A stretch of 34,988 nucleotides of DNA from a bacterium (lineage in GTDB: Bacteria; Calescibacteriota; Calescibacteriia; Calescibacteriales; Calescibacteriaceae). This document shows, piece after piece, positions 14,464 through 23,468 of this stretch. A model generated the notes under the pieces. The model searched no databases. It was given only the letters and a program-made list of their open reading frames with translations, and was not told the origin of the DNA. The position numbers and the translations under genes were made by a program. Positions within the stretch are counted from its first letter, which is position 1, and every line of letters starts with the position of its first letter. The stretch covers positions 1 through 34,988 of the forward strand of contig JAUQOU010000022.1 of the NCBI GenBank assembly GCA_030550715.1. The letters run 5' to 3'.

Positions 14464-16780
14464 AAGAAGTGAAGTGGAAAAGTTTTAGCTTGCTTAATTT
14501 CCCCCAAAGCCAGCTTTCTGGGTTTTGCCCGAACTTTTTGGAAAGATAAGACACCGCTTGCCTGAAACTCAAAAAAGCAATATCTTCAAAATTTTCTCTG
14601 TCACCAGTCCTTAAATCATCAAAAAAATCTATCTTATGCGTTCCCTGAGAGTAAAAGTATAGCTGTTTGAGAAAGTAGTCCTCAAAAGAAGGAGAGATTT
14701 TCAGGTTATACTTTTCAAATTCGTCTGAAAATGTATTTTTTATTATGTTTGTGACAGAAACCCAAAATATTGTGCATGCGGAAGAGTTGTTTCTCACCTT
14801 CTGATCATCAAGTTCAGCAAACTGCAAATTTTCAAGGTCAGAAAGAGTGAAACCAGATCTACATGTCATATCCCAGCTTTTCAAAAGGGAGAGAGCTTTT
14901 TTCTCTAAATCTGTCATATTGGGTTCAAAACCAGAAAGCGCATTCAGAAAAGAAGGTAAAAATCCACGAGTCCAATATGAAACAGTATCATGCTGAATCT
15001 CCTTCACATCCGAAACACTTATTTTGCCTTTTTTCAACTTTTCCTGAACCATATAGGTAATTTCAGCAACTCTGTATCCAGGATCATACGACCAAAAGAG
15101 ATACAGAGGGTCATCAAATGGGTCTCCATCTGATGTATAACCGGGAAGGTCGTTATTTGCGGTAACTATAAAACCTTTTGGGGGATTTATGGTATGAGGG
15201 AATTTATTTTTTTCTGCCCATTTTTCCCAATCGCAACAACCATCTGTTGGGAGCGCTACGATAGGTGGAAATTGATAGAGATTCCATTTTCTATCTGGGA
15301 GGAGAGCATAAGTTGAGTATCCTATATTTCCTTTGAGATCAGCAACGACAAAGTTTATTGGAGCAACTTCAAATTCAGTTGCTCGCTTCAAAAACTCTTG
15401 AACATCGCCTGCAAGAAGAATGTCTAAAAACACAAGAACTTCACGAGATTGCTCTCCACCATTCCACCTGAAAGAAAGGAACTCACCTTCCGATAAAACT
15501 ACCCGAGCGGGAATCTTCCCTTTCAATACATCTTCTCTTTTCCCTAAAATTACTCCATGCTTTTTACAATAGAAAAGCTCAAAACTTTTGCTTGAAGGAA
15601 CTTTTATCTCGCTTGATTCAACACAAAAATCATCAGTCGGATTTGAACGATTATGTACAAACTTAAATCCCGTCTTACAATTTGCGTCTGGTTCTAAAAA
15701 TTCTTTGTAGATATCAAGTGAGTCGTATCCACCGTTTGTCACAGCCCATGCGACTTTACCGTTTGTTCCGGAGAGAATTCCCGGAATACCTGCAAGTGCG
15801 AAACCTTCAATTATATCTTCTCCAAATTCTCCTTTCCATGGGAACCACAAAGGAGGGTTAAAAAGAGGGAGATGAGGGTCATTCGCAACTATTGGTTTTC
15901 CATCAGCTGTGAGGGTAGATGAAATAACCCAGTTATTGCTACCAAGTTTTTCAGAAGCAGAGAGAAAATCAAGCACATCAAAAATCACAGGGTTGGGTAA
16001 TGAAGGTGGAGATGGTAATGTGAATATATTCACTCCTGCCCTTGCAGTGAGCATTTCAAGAAAATAAGTTCTAAAAACCTCATCGCCAACAACTTCTTTT
16101 ATATATTCTCTTAAAGAGTCAAGAGCTAAATCTCCTTGACCTGTAAGGTACCACTCAAAAAACCTCGCTATAGCCAGAACCTGCTGAGGAGTGAAGAAAA
16201 ATTTTTGCGGGTCATTCTTCGGGTTTCTTGCAGAAAGAATAGATGAGTACTCAGGAGGCAGTTCCTCAAGCCCTTCGGACAACCTCTTTATGTAAAAATT
16301 TATACCTTCGGTAAAAGCCAGCAATAAAAGAGCAGAAGATATCCTTTGAGATTGCAAGAGCTCCCACTGCATATCGGTAACCAGTTTTCCAGTAGATGGA
16401 TTAAGAAGCGTTCTCAAAGTGAGAGCGTCTATCTCTCTTGCTTGCTCTATATCTATTATAGAAGAAACCATACCGTTGGATATAACTCTTAGGAGGTCAA
16501 TCTGTGAATATCTCGCTTTCGCCATAATATAGCCGAGAGCAAAAATTCCAGATAGAAAATCGTCTGACTTTATATAAGGAATTCCATCCTTATCTATAAG
16601 TATTATCGCTGAAAACTGAGAGCTCTTAACTTCCTCACGAGGTATAGTTGATGGAATCTTATCTAAAAAGTTCTCTTTTTTTTGTGTTTGACATGACAGG
16701 AAAGAAAGAAAAGGAACAAGAAAAAGGGAAATTGCCGTTTTATATGAAGGAAAAATTAACCTGAAAAGTTTTTCAAGCAT
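14387..16780 (-). CDS. Penicillin acylase-family Ntn hydrolase, lipoprotein (frameshifted near the 3' end)
   Basis: 797 codons. A lipoprotein signal (FLVPFLSFLSC, then QTQKKEN) leads to a periplasmic precursor in which an alpha chain, a spacer and a beta chain are made by autocleavage. The expected cleavage site and catalytic Ser is present in KLGSNNWVISSTLTADGKP, followed by VANDPHLPLFNPPLWF and a GIPGILSGTNGKVAWAVTNG stretch, which are standard family motifs. Substrates range from acyl-homoserine lactones to cyclic or N-acyl amides, and nothing here selects one. The last dozen residues (TIYEVYRSSR) are out of phase: after FDIGPYSRG the family continues in another frame (14191-14424). The start is leaderless-like, with TAAATT at -12 to -7. 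The protein as read lacks about 75 C-terminal residues. Confidence 0.85.
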   Translation of the reverse strand: MLEKLFRLIFPSYKTAISLFLVPFLSFLSCQTQKKENFLDKIPSTIPREEVKSSQFSAIILIDKDGIPYIKSDDFLSGIFALGYIMAKARYSQIDLLRVISNGMVSSIIDIEQAREIDALTLRTLLNPSTGKLVTDMQWELLQSQRISSALLLLAFTEGINFYIKRLSEGLEELPPEYSSILSARNPKNDPQKFFFTPQQVLAIARFFEWYLTGQGDLALDSLREYIKEVVGDEVFRTYFLEMLTARAGVNIFTLPSPPSLPNPVIFDVLDFLSASEKLGSNNWVISSTLTADGKPIVANDPHLPLFNPPLWFPWKGEFGEDIIEGFALAGIPGILSGTNGKVAWAVTNGGYDSLDIYKEFLEPDANCKTGFKFVHNRSNPTDDFCVESSEIKVPSSKSFELFYCKKHGVILGKREDVLKGKIPARVVLSEGEFLSFRWNGGEQSREVLVFLDILLAGDVQEFLKRATEFEVAPINFVVADLKGNIGYSTYALLPDRKWNLYQFPPIVALPTDGCCDWEKWAEKNKFPHTINPPKGFIVTANNDLPGYTSDGDPFDDPLYLFWSYDPGYRVAEITYMVQEKLKKGKISVSDVKEIQHDTVSYWTRGFLPSFLNALSGFEPNMTDLEKKALSLLKSWDMTCRSGFTLSDLENLQFAELDDQKVRNNSSACTIFWVSVTNIIKNTFSDEFEKYNLKISPSFEDYFLKQLYFYSQGTHKIDFFDDLRTGDRENFEDIAFLSFRQAVSYLSKKFGQNPESWLWGKLSKLKLFHFTSFANLSLFDIGPYSRGTIYEVYRSSR

Positions 16781-16786
16781 AAATTC

Positions 16787-16792
16787 AATTTA
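16787..16792 (-). promoter_or_regulatory. Leaderless-type -10 box (TAAATT) for the acylase gene
   Basis: TAAATT at -12 to -7 of the acylase ATG, no Shine-Dalgarno. An inverted repeat (AAATTCAA at 16781-16788, TTGAATTT at 16805-16812) overlaps it and could be an operator or the end of the fliM transcript. Confidence 0.45.
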
Positions 16793-16857
16793 AAAGACAA
16801 TTTTTTGAATTTTAATTTTCGGTTTATTTTTGAGAAATTGATTTATAAAAATTTTTT

Positions 16858-17988
16858 TCAGAAAACAATTTTTGAGAGGACTTTTTGGAGGAGTTCTTGC
16901 TCTGATCTAAGAACTTTGGTCACAAGCATAGCTTTTGATTCTCCGAAAGTTCCCGGTATTCCGATGTACTTTGGAACTCCCTGCACAAAGGCAACTGCTG
17001 ACTCTTCATTTGGAGAAGAGTTAAGCTTTATTATGTCTCCCTTTTTGAAACTGAGGAGTTCTCGCAGAGTTATTTTTGCTCTTCCGATCTCACACTTTAT
17101 CTCAACGGGACACTCCTTAAGCTTACTTATCAATCTTTCCAACCATCTTCTATCTATTTCAAGGCTTGATGGCTGATAACCCGCTTGAAGTTGAGATCTT
17201 ATTGGTTCTAAAATAGCATACGGAATACCTATATAGAGTTTTCCGGAAACCATTCCCAAATCTATCTCATATCTTGTTGAAACTATGAGGTCTGATTCAG
17301 GGATTATAGTGACAAATTGCGGATGACTTTCAAGCCTGACGATTTCAGGTTCAATATGCATTACAGGGTCCCACGCTTCTTGATAAGGTTTAAGCATAGT
17401 AGAAATCACTCTTTTGAGTAATCTCTGCTCTATTCTTGTAAATTCTCTTCCCTCCGCCTTTGTACCTTTTCCGGTTCCCCCAAGAAGTATATCTATTATT
17501 GAAAGAACAAGTGGTCCTTCGAATGCCCAGAGAGAAAATCCTCGTAGTGGCTTCATAGATACAACAACAAAAGAAGCAGGTAAAGGAATGTTGTCAAGGA
17601 AAGAAGAGAACTCTCCCACCGTAACATCTATCATACCTATATCTATTATTTTTTGTAATGCTGCTGAAAGGATTGAGCGTGCCTCTGTTGCAAATCTTCT
17701 GTGAATAACTTCAAGAGATGGAAGGCGCATTTTTGATACGAATCTCCCGACCTTTCTGAAATCATACCTTGGATACTTTTCTTTTTCCTCTGGTTTAACC
17801 TCTTCTGGTACGGCTACGGGAATTTCCCCACGTCTCAAACTCCGCAAAAGAGCATCAACTTCATCTTGAGTCAAAATTTGCGAAGGTGTTATCTCCTCTC
17901 TCTTTTCTTCCTTTTCCCCTTTCTTTTCCTTTTCCTCCTCTTCTATCTCTCTTCTTCTGATAGGTTTTCTTTCTCTTTCTCTCATCAT
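16858..17988 (-). CDS. fliM: Flagellar motor switch protein FliM
   Basis: FliM forms the C-ring with FliG and FliN and binds phosphorylated CheY. After a charged N-terminal stretch (RERERKPIRRREIEEEEK...) comes the conserved ILTQDEVDALL (the usual opening LSQDEIDALL), then a CheC-like middle domain with RRFATEARSILSAAL, the GEFSSFLDNIPLPASFV and FEGPLVLSIIDILLGG segments, and a C-terminal SpoA-like domain (CEIGRAKITLRELLSFKKGD). The extra 40-residue acidic/basic N-terminus before the CheY-binding-like motif is unusual, because that motif is normally at the very start. I choose ATG 17988 (MMRERER) over a TTG at 18006 because TAAAAT lies at -13 to -8. No other flagellar gene is in the window. 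Confidence 0.92.
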   Translation of the reverse strand: MMRERERKPIRRREIEEEEKEKKGEKEEKREEITPSQILTQDEVDALLRSLRRGEIPVAVPEEVKPEEKEKYPRYDFRKVGRFVSKMRLPSLEVIHRRFATEARSILSAALQKIIDIGMIDVTVGEFSSFLDNIPLPASFVVVSMKPLRGFSLWAFEGPLVLSIIDILLGGTGKGTKAEGREFTRIEQRLLKRVISTMLKPYQEAWDPVMHIEPEIVRLESHPQFVTIIPESDLIVSTRYEIDLGMVSGKLYIGIPYAILEPIRSQLQAGYQPSSLEIDRRWLERLISKLKECPVEIKCEIGRAKITLRELLSFKKGDIIKLNSSPNEESAVAFVQGVPKYIGIPGTFGESKAMLVTKVLRSEQELLQKVLSKIVF

Positions 17989-17995
17989 AGAATAA

Positions 17996-18001
17996 ATTTT
18001 A
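17996..18001 (-). promoter_or_regulatory. Leaderless-type -10 box (TAAAAT) for fliM
   Basis: TAAAAT at -13 to -8 of ATG 17988. It falls inside the longer TTG-initiated reading, which supports the shorter start. Confidence 0.45.
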
Positions 18002-18059
18002 ATCAATATTATTTTTTGAGTTTTTGTTTATTTGAGGTTTTTGTTTTATTTTTTTGTAA

Positions 18060-18131
18060 GGGCGTGTAGCTCAGTGGCAGAGCGCTACCCTCACGAGGTA
18101 GAGGTCGGAGGTTCGATTCCTCCCACGCCCA
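18060..18131 (+). tRNA. tRNA-Val (anticodon CAC)
   Basis: A 72-base cloverleaf. The acceptor GGGCGTG pairs with CACGCCC, the D-arm GCTCAGTGGCAGAGC is intact, the anticodon stem CTACC/GGTAG encloses CTCACGA (anticodon CAC), and the T-arm GGAGG-TTCGATT-CCTCC is perfect. The base after A73 is C and then A and T, so a full CCA is not encoded. It lies between divergent fliM and the convergent B12-binding gene. Confidence 0.95.
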
Positions 18132-18183
18132 CATCAATCTCAAAATCTACATTCAAACCAATAAAATCTCAGAAACTATACGT

Positions 18184-18597
18184 TTAAATTCCTGTTCCAG
18201 ACCTGTACTCAGAAATCAGATTCTCAACAGTTGATATTATCTCAGAAAGCGGAGTTCCCGGCAAAAACACCGCCTTTACACCGTGTTGCTTCAGAAATTC
18301 TATATCTTCATCTGGAATTATACCACCAACAATGATGGGTTTATTATCTATCTTCCTTTTCTTCAGTTCTTCAATGAGCTTTGGTATAAGAATATTGTGA
18401 GCGCCGGAAAGAATAGAAATTCCGATAAGGTCTACATCTTCTTCAAGTGCTATTTCTGCTATTTCCTGTGCGGTTTTGTGAAGTCCTGTATAAATAACTT
18501 CAAATCCCGCCTCTTTCAAAGCGCGTGCGACAACTTTTGCCCCCCTGTCGTGTCCGTCTAACCCTATCTTACCTACTAATACTCTACCCTTTACCAT
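18184..18597 (-). CDS. Stand-alone cobalamin (B12)-binding domain, methylmalonyl-CoA mutase small subunit type
   Basis: 137 residues, the size of a single B12-binding Rossmann-like domain. It has the DxHxxG cofactor signature in KIGLDGHDRGAKVV (Asp14, His16, Gly19), the downstream GISILSGAHN and IVGGIIPDEDIEFLKQHG loops, and the end FLPGTPLSEIISTV, all typical of the C-terminal or small-subunit domain of methylmalonyl-CoA mutase. In split mutases this chain binds B12 base-off, with His16 as lower ligand, and partners with a separate catalytic chain; that partner is not in this window. Glutamate mutase or a related acyl-CoA mutase is an alternative. No Shine-Dalgarno; TATTTT at -11 to -6. Confidence 0.9.
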   Translation of the reverse strand: MVKGRVLVGKIGLDGHDRGAKVVARALKEAGFEVIYTGLHKTAQEIAEIALEEDVDLIGISILSGAHNILIPKLIEELKKRKIDNKPIIVGGIIPDEDIEFLKQHGVKAVFLPGTPLSEIISTVENLISEYRSGTGI

Positions 18598-18602
18598 ACC
18601 GA

Positions 18603-18608
18603 AAAATA
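18603..18608 (-). promoter_or_regulatory. Leaderless-type -10 box (TATTTT) for the B12-binding gene
   Basis: TATTTT at -11 to -6 of the ATG, no ribosome-binding site. Confidence 0.45.
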
Positions 18609-18696
18609 TTTTTTAATATTATAGAACCAAATTTGATAAATTTTCCAAACTCTTTTGAACAGAAGAGTCCTCTGAAAATCACACTTCCAAAATATA

Positions 18697-18702
18697 TAAA
18701 AT
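18697..18702 (+). promoter_or_regulatory. Leaderless-type -10 box (TAAAAT) for the 18.7 kb membrane protein
   Basis: TAAAAT at -13 to -8 of the ATG at 18710, in a very AT-rich stretch, so chance is a real alternative. Confidence 0.4.
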
Positions 18703-18709
18703 TAAAAAT

Positions 18710-19993
18710 ATGCTAAACTCTATTCAAAAAGTGCTGAACTCCCCTTTATCAATATTGACACTGATCTTCATAAGAGCTCTCGTCGAGGCAACAAGAGCTT
18801 ATACCGAATCGAAAGGAGGATTTTTCTTTTCAAGGTTCTGGCTATACTCAAATCTGATATGGTTTGACATTTTTTTTGCAAACCTTGTATCAAAGAAACT
18901 TCCCCCTTTTTCTGTATCTATACCTCTTGCTCTTTTTTCAACTTTCGGACTTTTTCTTGACAAGTTTTTTCTCATCACTGATTACACATCTGGAATACCC
19001 ATAAACGACCTTGCAAAAACCATAACATCTTTTTTCTTTTTTTCAAGAGGAATTCCCAAAATAAGCTTCACTTTATTTTTTCTCTCAAAAATCATGCTTA
19101 CTCTGATTTATGGAAGAGAGAACATTATAAAATCTATCATCTATGTTTTATGCTCGTATTTGCTGTGGATAATTTTCAGCACAGAAACAATTTACGGGAA
19201 ATCAAACATTTTTTTCATGATTTTACAGGAAGATATTGCTTACGGTATTTGGGGAATGATCTACGCCTTTGCGTTCTTTCTTCTTTTCCAAAGAGAGTTG
19301 CTCAAAAAGATTTTAAAATATGGATTGCAAGACCTATCAATTTTATATGCGGTAATATTAGCTATATTTGGCACTTTTTCAGCAGGTAAATTAGATTATC
19401 CTTATTTTTTCATCTCATTTGCTTCAGTTATGGCTTTCTTTCTGATCCAGTACATATTTTTGCTCCTGAATGAAGACCACTCAAAGCAGAACCTTGAAAA
19501 ACTCTCTTTCCTCATTTTCCTTGAAATAACAATTTTTTCTAATTTAAGGGGGATTTTTGTTGTTCCGACAATATTTATAGTTTTTCTTTCGGCGATATAC
19601 CATCTTCCACCTCTTGAAATCAAAAGAAGAATTTTTGCGCCGTTTTTTTCTTCCGCGTTCGCTGGCTTCCTCATAATAGTATCTCATACCTCAATAAAAA
19701 AGACATTCTCAATACCCTCCGAGATTATCTTTGTATCAATGATTTCGTGCGGATTTATCTTTCTTGATTCTCTCACATCAAAGCTTCATGGAATTTTTCA
19801 AAAGATTTCAGCTTTCATAACATGCATTTTTCCCTCATTCTTCATGAGGTCCCCGGAAAACTTCCTTGTATCTTTTTTTTTGGGTGTGCTTTCGATCAGG
19901 TTCAGCGATAAAAAAATCATAAGATTCCTCGTCGCAGCTTATTTCGTGTCCCAATACTCATACGCAAAATATAGATTACAGATTTTCTTATAG
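18710..19993 (+). CDS. Polytopic membrane protein of unknown function
   Basis: 427 residues, Phe/Ile/Leu-rich, with about ten to twelve hydrophobic helices spread over its length (for example SIIYVLCSYLLWIIFS, GIWGMIYAFAFFLLF, SVMAFFLIQYIFLLL, IFVVPTIFIVFLSAIY, FLVSFFLGVLSI). Short basic loops (KILKYGLQD, LEIKRRIF, RFSDKKIIRF) suggest cytoplasmic faces. Acidic and charged residues that might be catalytic (an NDLAKT near 100, a DSLTSKLH near 355) are not in a motif I recognise. It is followed after 27 bases by the hydratase gene, possibly in the same transcript. Transporter, polyprenyl-handling enzyme or glycosyltransferase-like roles are all open; I do not assign one. Confidence 0.7.
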   Translation: MLNSIQKVLNSPLSILTLIFIRALVEATRAYTESKGGFFFSRFWLYSNLIWFDIFFANLVSKKLPPFSVSIPLALFSTFGLFLDKFFLITDYTSGIPINDLAKTITSFFFFSRGIPKISFTLFFLSKIMLTLIYGRENIIKSIIYVLCSYLLWIIFSTETIYGKSNIFFMILQEDIAYGIWGMIYAFAFFLLFQRELLKKILKYGLQDLSILYAVILAIFGTFSAGKLDYPYFFISFASVMAFFLIQYIFLLLNEDHSKQNLEKLSFLIFLEITIFSNLRGIFVVPTIFIVFLSAIYHLPPLEIKRRIFAPFFSSAFAGFLIIVSHTSIKKTFSIPSEIIFVSMISCGFIFLDSLTSKLHGIFQKISAFITCIFPSFFMRSPENFLVSFFLGVLSIRFSDKKIIRFLVAAYFVSQYSYAKYRLQIFL

Positions 19994-20020
19994 ATATTTT
20001 CTGAACAACTAAAAAATTCT

Positions 20021-20800
20021 ATGATGGAAAGAATAAAAGTAGAGGAAAGAGACCGAGTTTTGATTCTGACCCTGTATAATCCCGAAAAAAGAAATGCAAT
20101 TGACGAAAAAATGATAGATGAGATAAAAAAAGTACTTTCAAAAGAAAGAGAGAACGAAAATCTAAAAGTTCTGCTCATTCAGGGAGAAGGAAAAATATTC
20201 TGCTCCGGAGGAGATCTCAAATGGATGGAAAGGAAAGGCAAAAGTGATTACGAGGAGAACTTGAAAGATGCACTTGAACTTGCTGAAATGTACAAAATGA
20301 TATGGGATTTTCCCACACCCGTAGTTGTGAAAGTCCAAGGCGGAGCTTACGGTGGTGGGATGGGATTTCTTGCAGTATCAGATATATCCATAGCGGAAAA
20401 AAATTCAAAATTCAGAACTCCGGAGATAAAAGTGGGATTGATTCCAGCCGTAATATCTGTTTTCCTCATCAGAAAAATAGGATTGTCTCACACAAAGTTT
20501 TTAGCTCTCACAGCAAGAGAAATAACAGCAGAAGAAGCAAAAAACATGGGACTTATAAACATCATAACAGAAGAAGATGAGCTTGATATTAAAACATGGG
20601 AGATAATAGAGGACATAAAAAACTCAGCTCCCAAAAACACAAGAAAAACAAAAGAACTGATAAACCTGATATATGAGACCGAAAACTTAAATATCTCTTT
20701 GAGGTTGGCAGGAGAATTTATATCACAGGCAAGAGCAAGCAGAGAAGGTATTGAAGGAATTATGTCGTTCCTGGAAAAAAGAAAACCAAAATGGCAATAA
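20021..20800 (+). CDS. Enoyl-CoA hydratase/isomerase family protein, LiuC-like
   Basis: 259 residues with the crotonase fold. The oxyanion hole is formed by FCSGGDLKWM (60-69) and GGAYGGGMGFLAVSD (107-121). In bovine-type enoyl-CoA hydratase the second loop carries Glu144; here that position is Gly115. The second catalytic Glu is kept in FRTPEIKVGLIPAVIS (Glu135). The combination GGGxGxxxxSD with GLIPAVIS is what I recall from LiuC-like methylglutaconyl-CoA hydratases of leucine and isoprenoid acid breakdown, so I favour such a role over general beta-oxidation. Two consecutive ATG codons are available; no Shine-Dalgarno is visible. The thiolase and B12-domain genes in this window would fit a general acyl-CoA degradation capacity. 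Confidence 0.88.
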   Translation: MMERIKVEERDRVLILTLYNPEKRNAIDEKMIDEIKKVLSKERENENLKVLLIQGEGKIFCSGGDLKWMERKGKSDYEENLKDALELAEMYKMIWDFPTPVVVKVQGGAYGGGMGFLAVSDISIAEKNSKFRTPEIKVGLIPAVISVFLIRKIGLSHTKFLALTAREITAEEAKNMGLINIITEEDELDIKTWEIIEDIKNSAPKNTRKTKELINLIYETENLNISLRLAGEFISQARASREGIEGIMSFLEKRKPKWQ

Positions 20801-20860
20801 TACTTACTGACAACAAAAGATAAAAAAAGTGATTTGAGAACAAGGCAAATGGGAAGGTAT

Positions 20861-20866
20861 TAAATT
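20861..20866 (+). promoter_or_regulatory. Leaderless-type -10 box (TAAATT) for the class A PBP gene
   Basis: TAAATT at -13 to -8 of the GTG start at 20874. A TTGAGA is found 21 bases further upstream, too far for a standard -35. Confidence 0.45.
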
Positions 20867-20873
20867 TAATTGT

Positions 20874-23273
20874 GTGAAATTAGAAGCAAAAGTAGAACTG
20901 AAAAGTCAGGTGAGAAGAAAAAAAATTCAAATACAAACAAAGAAAATCCTGATTTTCGTTTCTCTTTTTCTTCTGAGTTTCCTTGCAATAACAACGCTTG
21001 CTCTTTGGTATATTTATTTCTATCCCGATTCCATAATAAATTTTCTTCAAAAGATAGATGAAGATAAAAAGATAACGAGGACGGAAATACTACAAAAATT
21101 TTACTCTATTCCTGAGCCGACATTTTTCATTTCAAAAAGCGAGAACACAGTTGGAATGCTGTTTGAAAGATATAAAGAAGAATTAAAATATGATGAAATA
21201 CCGCAAATAACAATAAAAGCTTTTATAGCAGCGGAAGATGAGGATTTTTTTACACACAGAGGAATAAACCCCAAAGCAATAGTAAGAGCTATAATTACAA
21301 ACATAAAGGAGATGAGAGTTGTACAGGGAGGAAGCACAATAACACAACAGCTCGCAAAAAATTTGTTCCTAACTCACGAGAGAACTCTGACAAGAAAATT
21401 GAAGGAGCTAACATACGCTCTCCAAATTGAAAAAGAACTGACAAAAGAAGAAATAATTTCTCTTTATCTTTCATCAATATTTTTTGGGAACGGGGCTTGG
21501 GGTCTGAAAGCAGCAGCAAGAAACTACTTCAAAAAAGATATAAAAGACCTGACTCTTGCAGAATCAGCACTTCTTGCAGCACTTCCACGCTCTCCAATCT
21601 ACTACTCACCTATAAAGTATCCTGAAAAAGCAAGAGCAAGACAAATATGGGTTTTAAAAAGAATGAAAGAACTTGGCTTTATAAGTGAAAAAGAATTTGA
21701 AGATGCAAAAAACGAGAAAATCACAGTATACTCATGGGATAGCGGATTTTCAACATACTTTTGGTATCTCGAACACATCAGAAGAGATGTTCTGAAAATT
21801 ATTGGAGATGAGAACGAGATAAAAAGAGGATACAAAATTTTCACAAACCTTGATGAGGATTGCTATAAATTCGCTCAAAAAGCACTCCGATATGGATTAG
21901 AAAGAGCGGAAATACTCAACGGGAAGCACCCTCTCAAAGACCCATCAAAAATAGTTAATACGAACCAAATAGAAAGTATAACCCTTCCGGACGGCAAAAT
22001 AAAATATAAAGAAGAAGACAAAATATTCAACGCTAAAATATTAGATTCAAATCTCAAAGCTAAGGTGAAAGACGGAGAAAAGGAGTTTGAAGGATTTATA
22101 AATCCTGAATTCTCACAGGTTCTGAAACCAGGGGATGAAATAGTTGTAAGGAAATGTCCCGACGAAAAATTCTTCTGTCCAATCCCAGAAGATGTTGAGC
22201 TTGAAGGAGCAGTAGTAGTTATCTCTCCATCAGACGGGAAAGTTTTATGCATGATAGGAGGGTATAACTTTCAGAAATCGCATTTTATAAGAGCGGTTCA
22301 GGCAAAAAGACAGGTTGGTTCAGCAATAAAACCTATCGTATACACAGCAGCAATAGAGACAGGACTTTTCTCACCGGCAACAGTTGTAGAAGATACTCCG
22401 ATAGTATTTGAATGGGTAAAATCAGATAGCTCGGGCGAAGAAGAATTAGAGACATGGAGACCAAAAAACATAGAAGGATTTTCAGGATATATAACTTTGC
22501 AGGAAGCTCTTGCAAAATCTATAAACGCAGCAACAGTAAGAGTAGCAAACAAAATAGGAATACAAAAAATCGTCGATATGTTCAAAAGGGTTGGAATAGA
22601 ATTAAATGGGAACTACGATTTGACAATAGCTCTTGGGTCAATATCTTTAAGTCCTATTGAACTCGCAAGAGCATACACACCTTTTGCTAATTCAGGCAAA
22701 CTCGTGGAGCCATACTTTATCAGCAGAATAGAAAAAGGAAAAAACATCATTTTTGAATACAAAGCATCTGAAACAGAGATTATACCAGAGGATTTAGCTT
22801 TTGTCGTAGCATGGATGATGAGAAACGCGGTGTTGCACGGAACAGGTTGGAGAGCGAAATCTCTAAAAATACCAGTAGCCGGCAAAACAGGCACAACAAA
22901 TGATGGGAAAGATGCGTGGTTCGTCGGATTTACTCCTGAAATCCTTGCAGTTATCTGGGTAGGAAAAGATGATTTCACTCCGATAGGTAGAAAAGTCAAT
23001 TCAGGTCCAACAGTAGCAGTCCCGATATTTGTTGAATTTATGAGGAAATATCAGGAGAAGCTAAAAGGAGTTGGATTTGATATTCCCGAAGGAGTTGAAT
23101 TTGCAAAAATAAATCCAATAACAGGAGAATATTCAGACGAAAATTACTATATCATGGCTATTCCAAAAAGAGATGAGCAGAAGGATTTCATTGAAGAAGA
23201 TAAAAAAGATGAGTCAAACGGAGGTAAAGAGGGAGAAAAGAAGGATTTCAAAGGAGATATATTTGATTTCTGA
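20874..23273 (+). CDS. mrcA: Class A penicillin-binding protein (PBP1A family), glycosyltransferase plus transpeptidase
   Basis: 799 residues from a GTG start. A basic N-terminus and one membrane helix (ILIFVSLFLLSFLAITTLAL) precede a GT51 glycosyltransferase domain: AAEDEDFFTHRGINPKAI with catalytic Glu121, then GGSTITQQLAKNLFL and LYLSSIFFGNGAWGLKAAA. An OB-like insert and the transpeptidase domain follow, with SAIK (Ser483 nucleophile, Lys486), SIN (549-551) and KTGT (671-674). All catalytic motifs are intact, so it should polymerise and cross-link peptidoglycan in the periplasm. The C-terminus is a charged tail (KKDESNGGKEGEKKDFKG). A 20-kb neighbourhood of envelope genes (BamD, barrels, M23) fits. 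The symbol is by family likeness; pbp1A-type paralogues exist. Confidence 0.92.
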   Translation: MKLEAKVELKSQVRRKKIQIQTKKILIFVSLFLLSFLAITTLALWYIYFYPDSIINFLQKIDEDKKITRTEILQKFYSIPEPTFFISKSENTVGMLFERYKEELKYDEIPQITIKAFIAAEDEDFFTHRGINPKAIVRAIITNIKEMRVVQGGSTITQQLAKNLFLTHERTLTRKLKELTYALQIEKELTKEEIISLYLSSIFFGNGAWGLKAAARNYFKKDIKDLTLAESALLAALPRSPIYYSPIKYPEKARARQIWVLKRMKELGFISEKEFEDAKNEKITVYSWDSGFSTYFWYLEHIRRDVLKIIGDENEIKRGYKIFTNLDEDCYKFAQKALRYGLERAEILNGKHPLKDPSKIVNTNQIESITLPDGKIKYKEEDKIFNAKILDSNLKAKVKDGEKEFEGFINPEFSQVLKPGDEIVVRKCPDEKFFCPIPEDVELEGAVVVISPSDGKVLCMIGGYNFQKSHFIRAVQAKRQVGSAIKPIVYTAAIETGLFSPATVVEDTPIVFEWVKSDSSGEEELETWRPKNIEGFSGYITLQEALAKSINAATVRVANKIGIQKIVDMFKRVGIELNGNYDLTIALGSISLSPIELARAYTPFANSGKLVEPYFISRIEKGKNIIFEYKASETEIIPEDLAFVVAWMMRNAVLHGTGWRAKSLKIPVAGKTGTTNDGKDAWFVGFTPEILAVIWVGKDDFTPIGRKVNSGPTVAVPIFVEFMRKYQEKLKGVGFDIPEGVEFAKINPITGEYSDENYYIMAIPKRDEQKDFIEEDKKDESNGGKEGEKKDFKGDIFDF

Positions 23274-23382
23274 TTCAGGCGATAGATTCTTGTGTTTTGC
23301 AATTTGGGGTTGATTGATAGGAATTATTTTACTGACTGAAAGTTTTTTTATTTTGTAGGTTATTAATATTTTTTGATATTGA

Positions 23383-23468
23383 GCCGGGATGGCGGAATTG
23401 GAAGACGCGCAGGACTCAGGATCCTGTGGGGGTAAAACCCCGTGCGGGTTCGAGTCCCGCTCCCGGCA
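23383..23468 (+). tRNA. tRNA-Leu (anticodon CAG)
   Basis: An 86-base class II tRNA. Acceptor GCCGGGA pairs with TCCCGGC, anticodon stem CAGGA/TCCTG encloses CTCAGGA (anticodon CAG), the long variable arm GGGG-TAAAA-CCCC is clear, and the T-arm GCGGG-TTCGAGT-CCCGC is perfect. After A73 the sequence is CCC, so CCA is not encoded. Confidence 0.95.

Noticed and set aside
16781-16812. Inverted repeat AAATTCAA/TTGAATTT as a terminator of fliM
   Set aside because: The arms are pure AT-rich, the loop is 16 bases and no clear T tract follows in the fliM direction; kept only as a remark under the acylase promoter.
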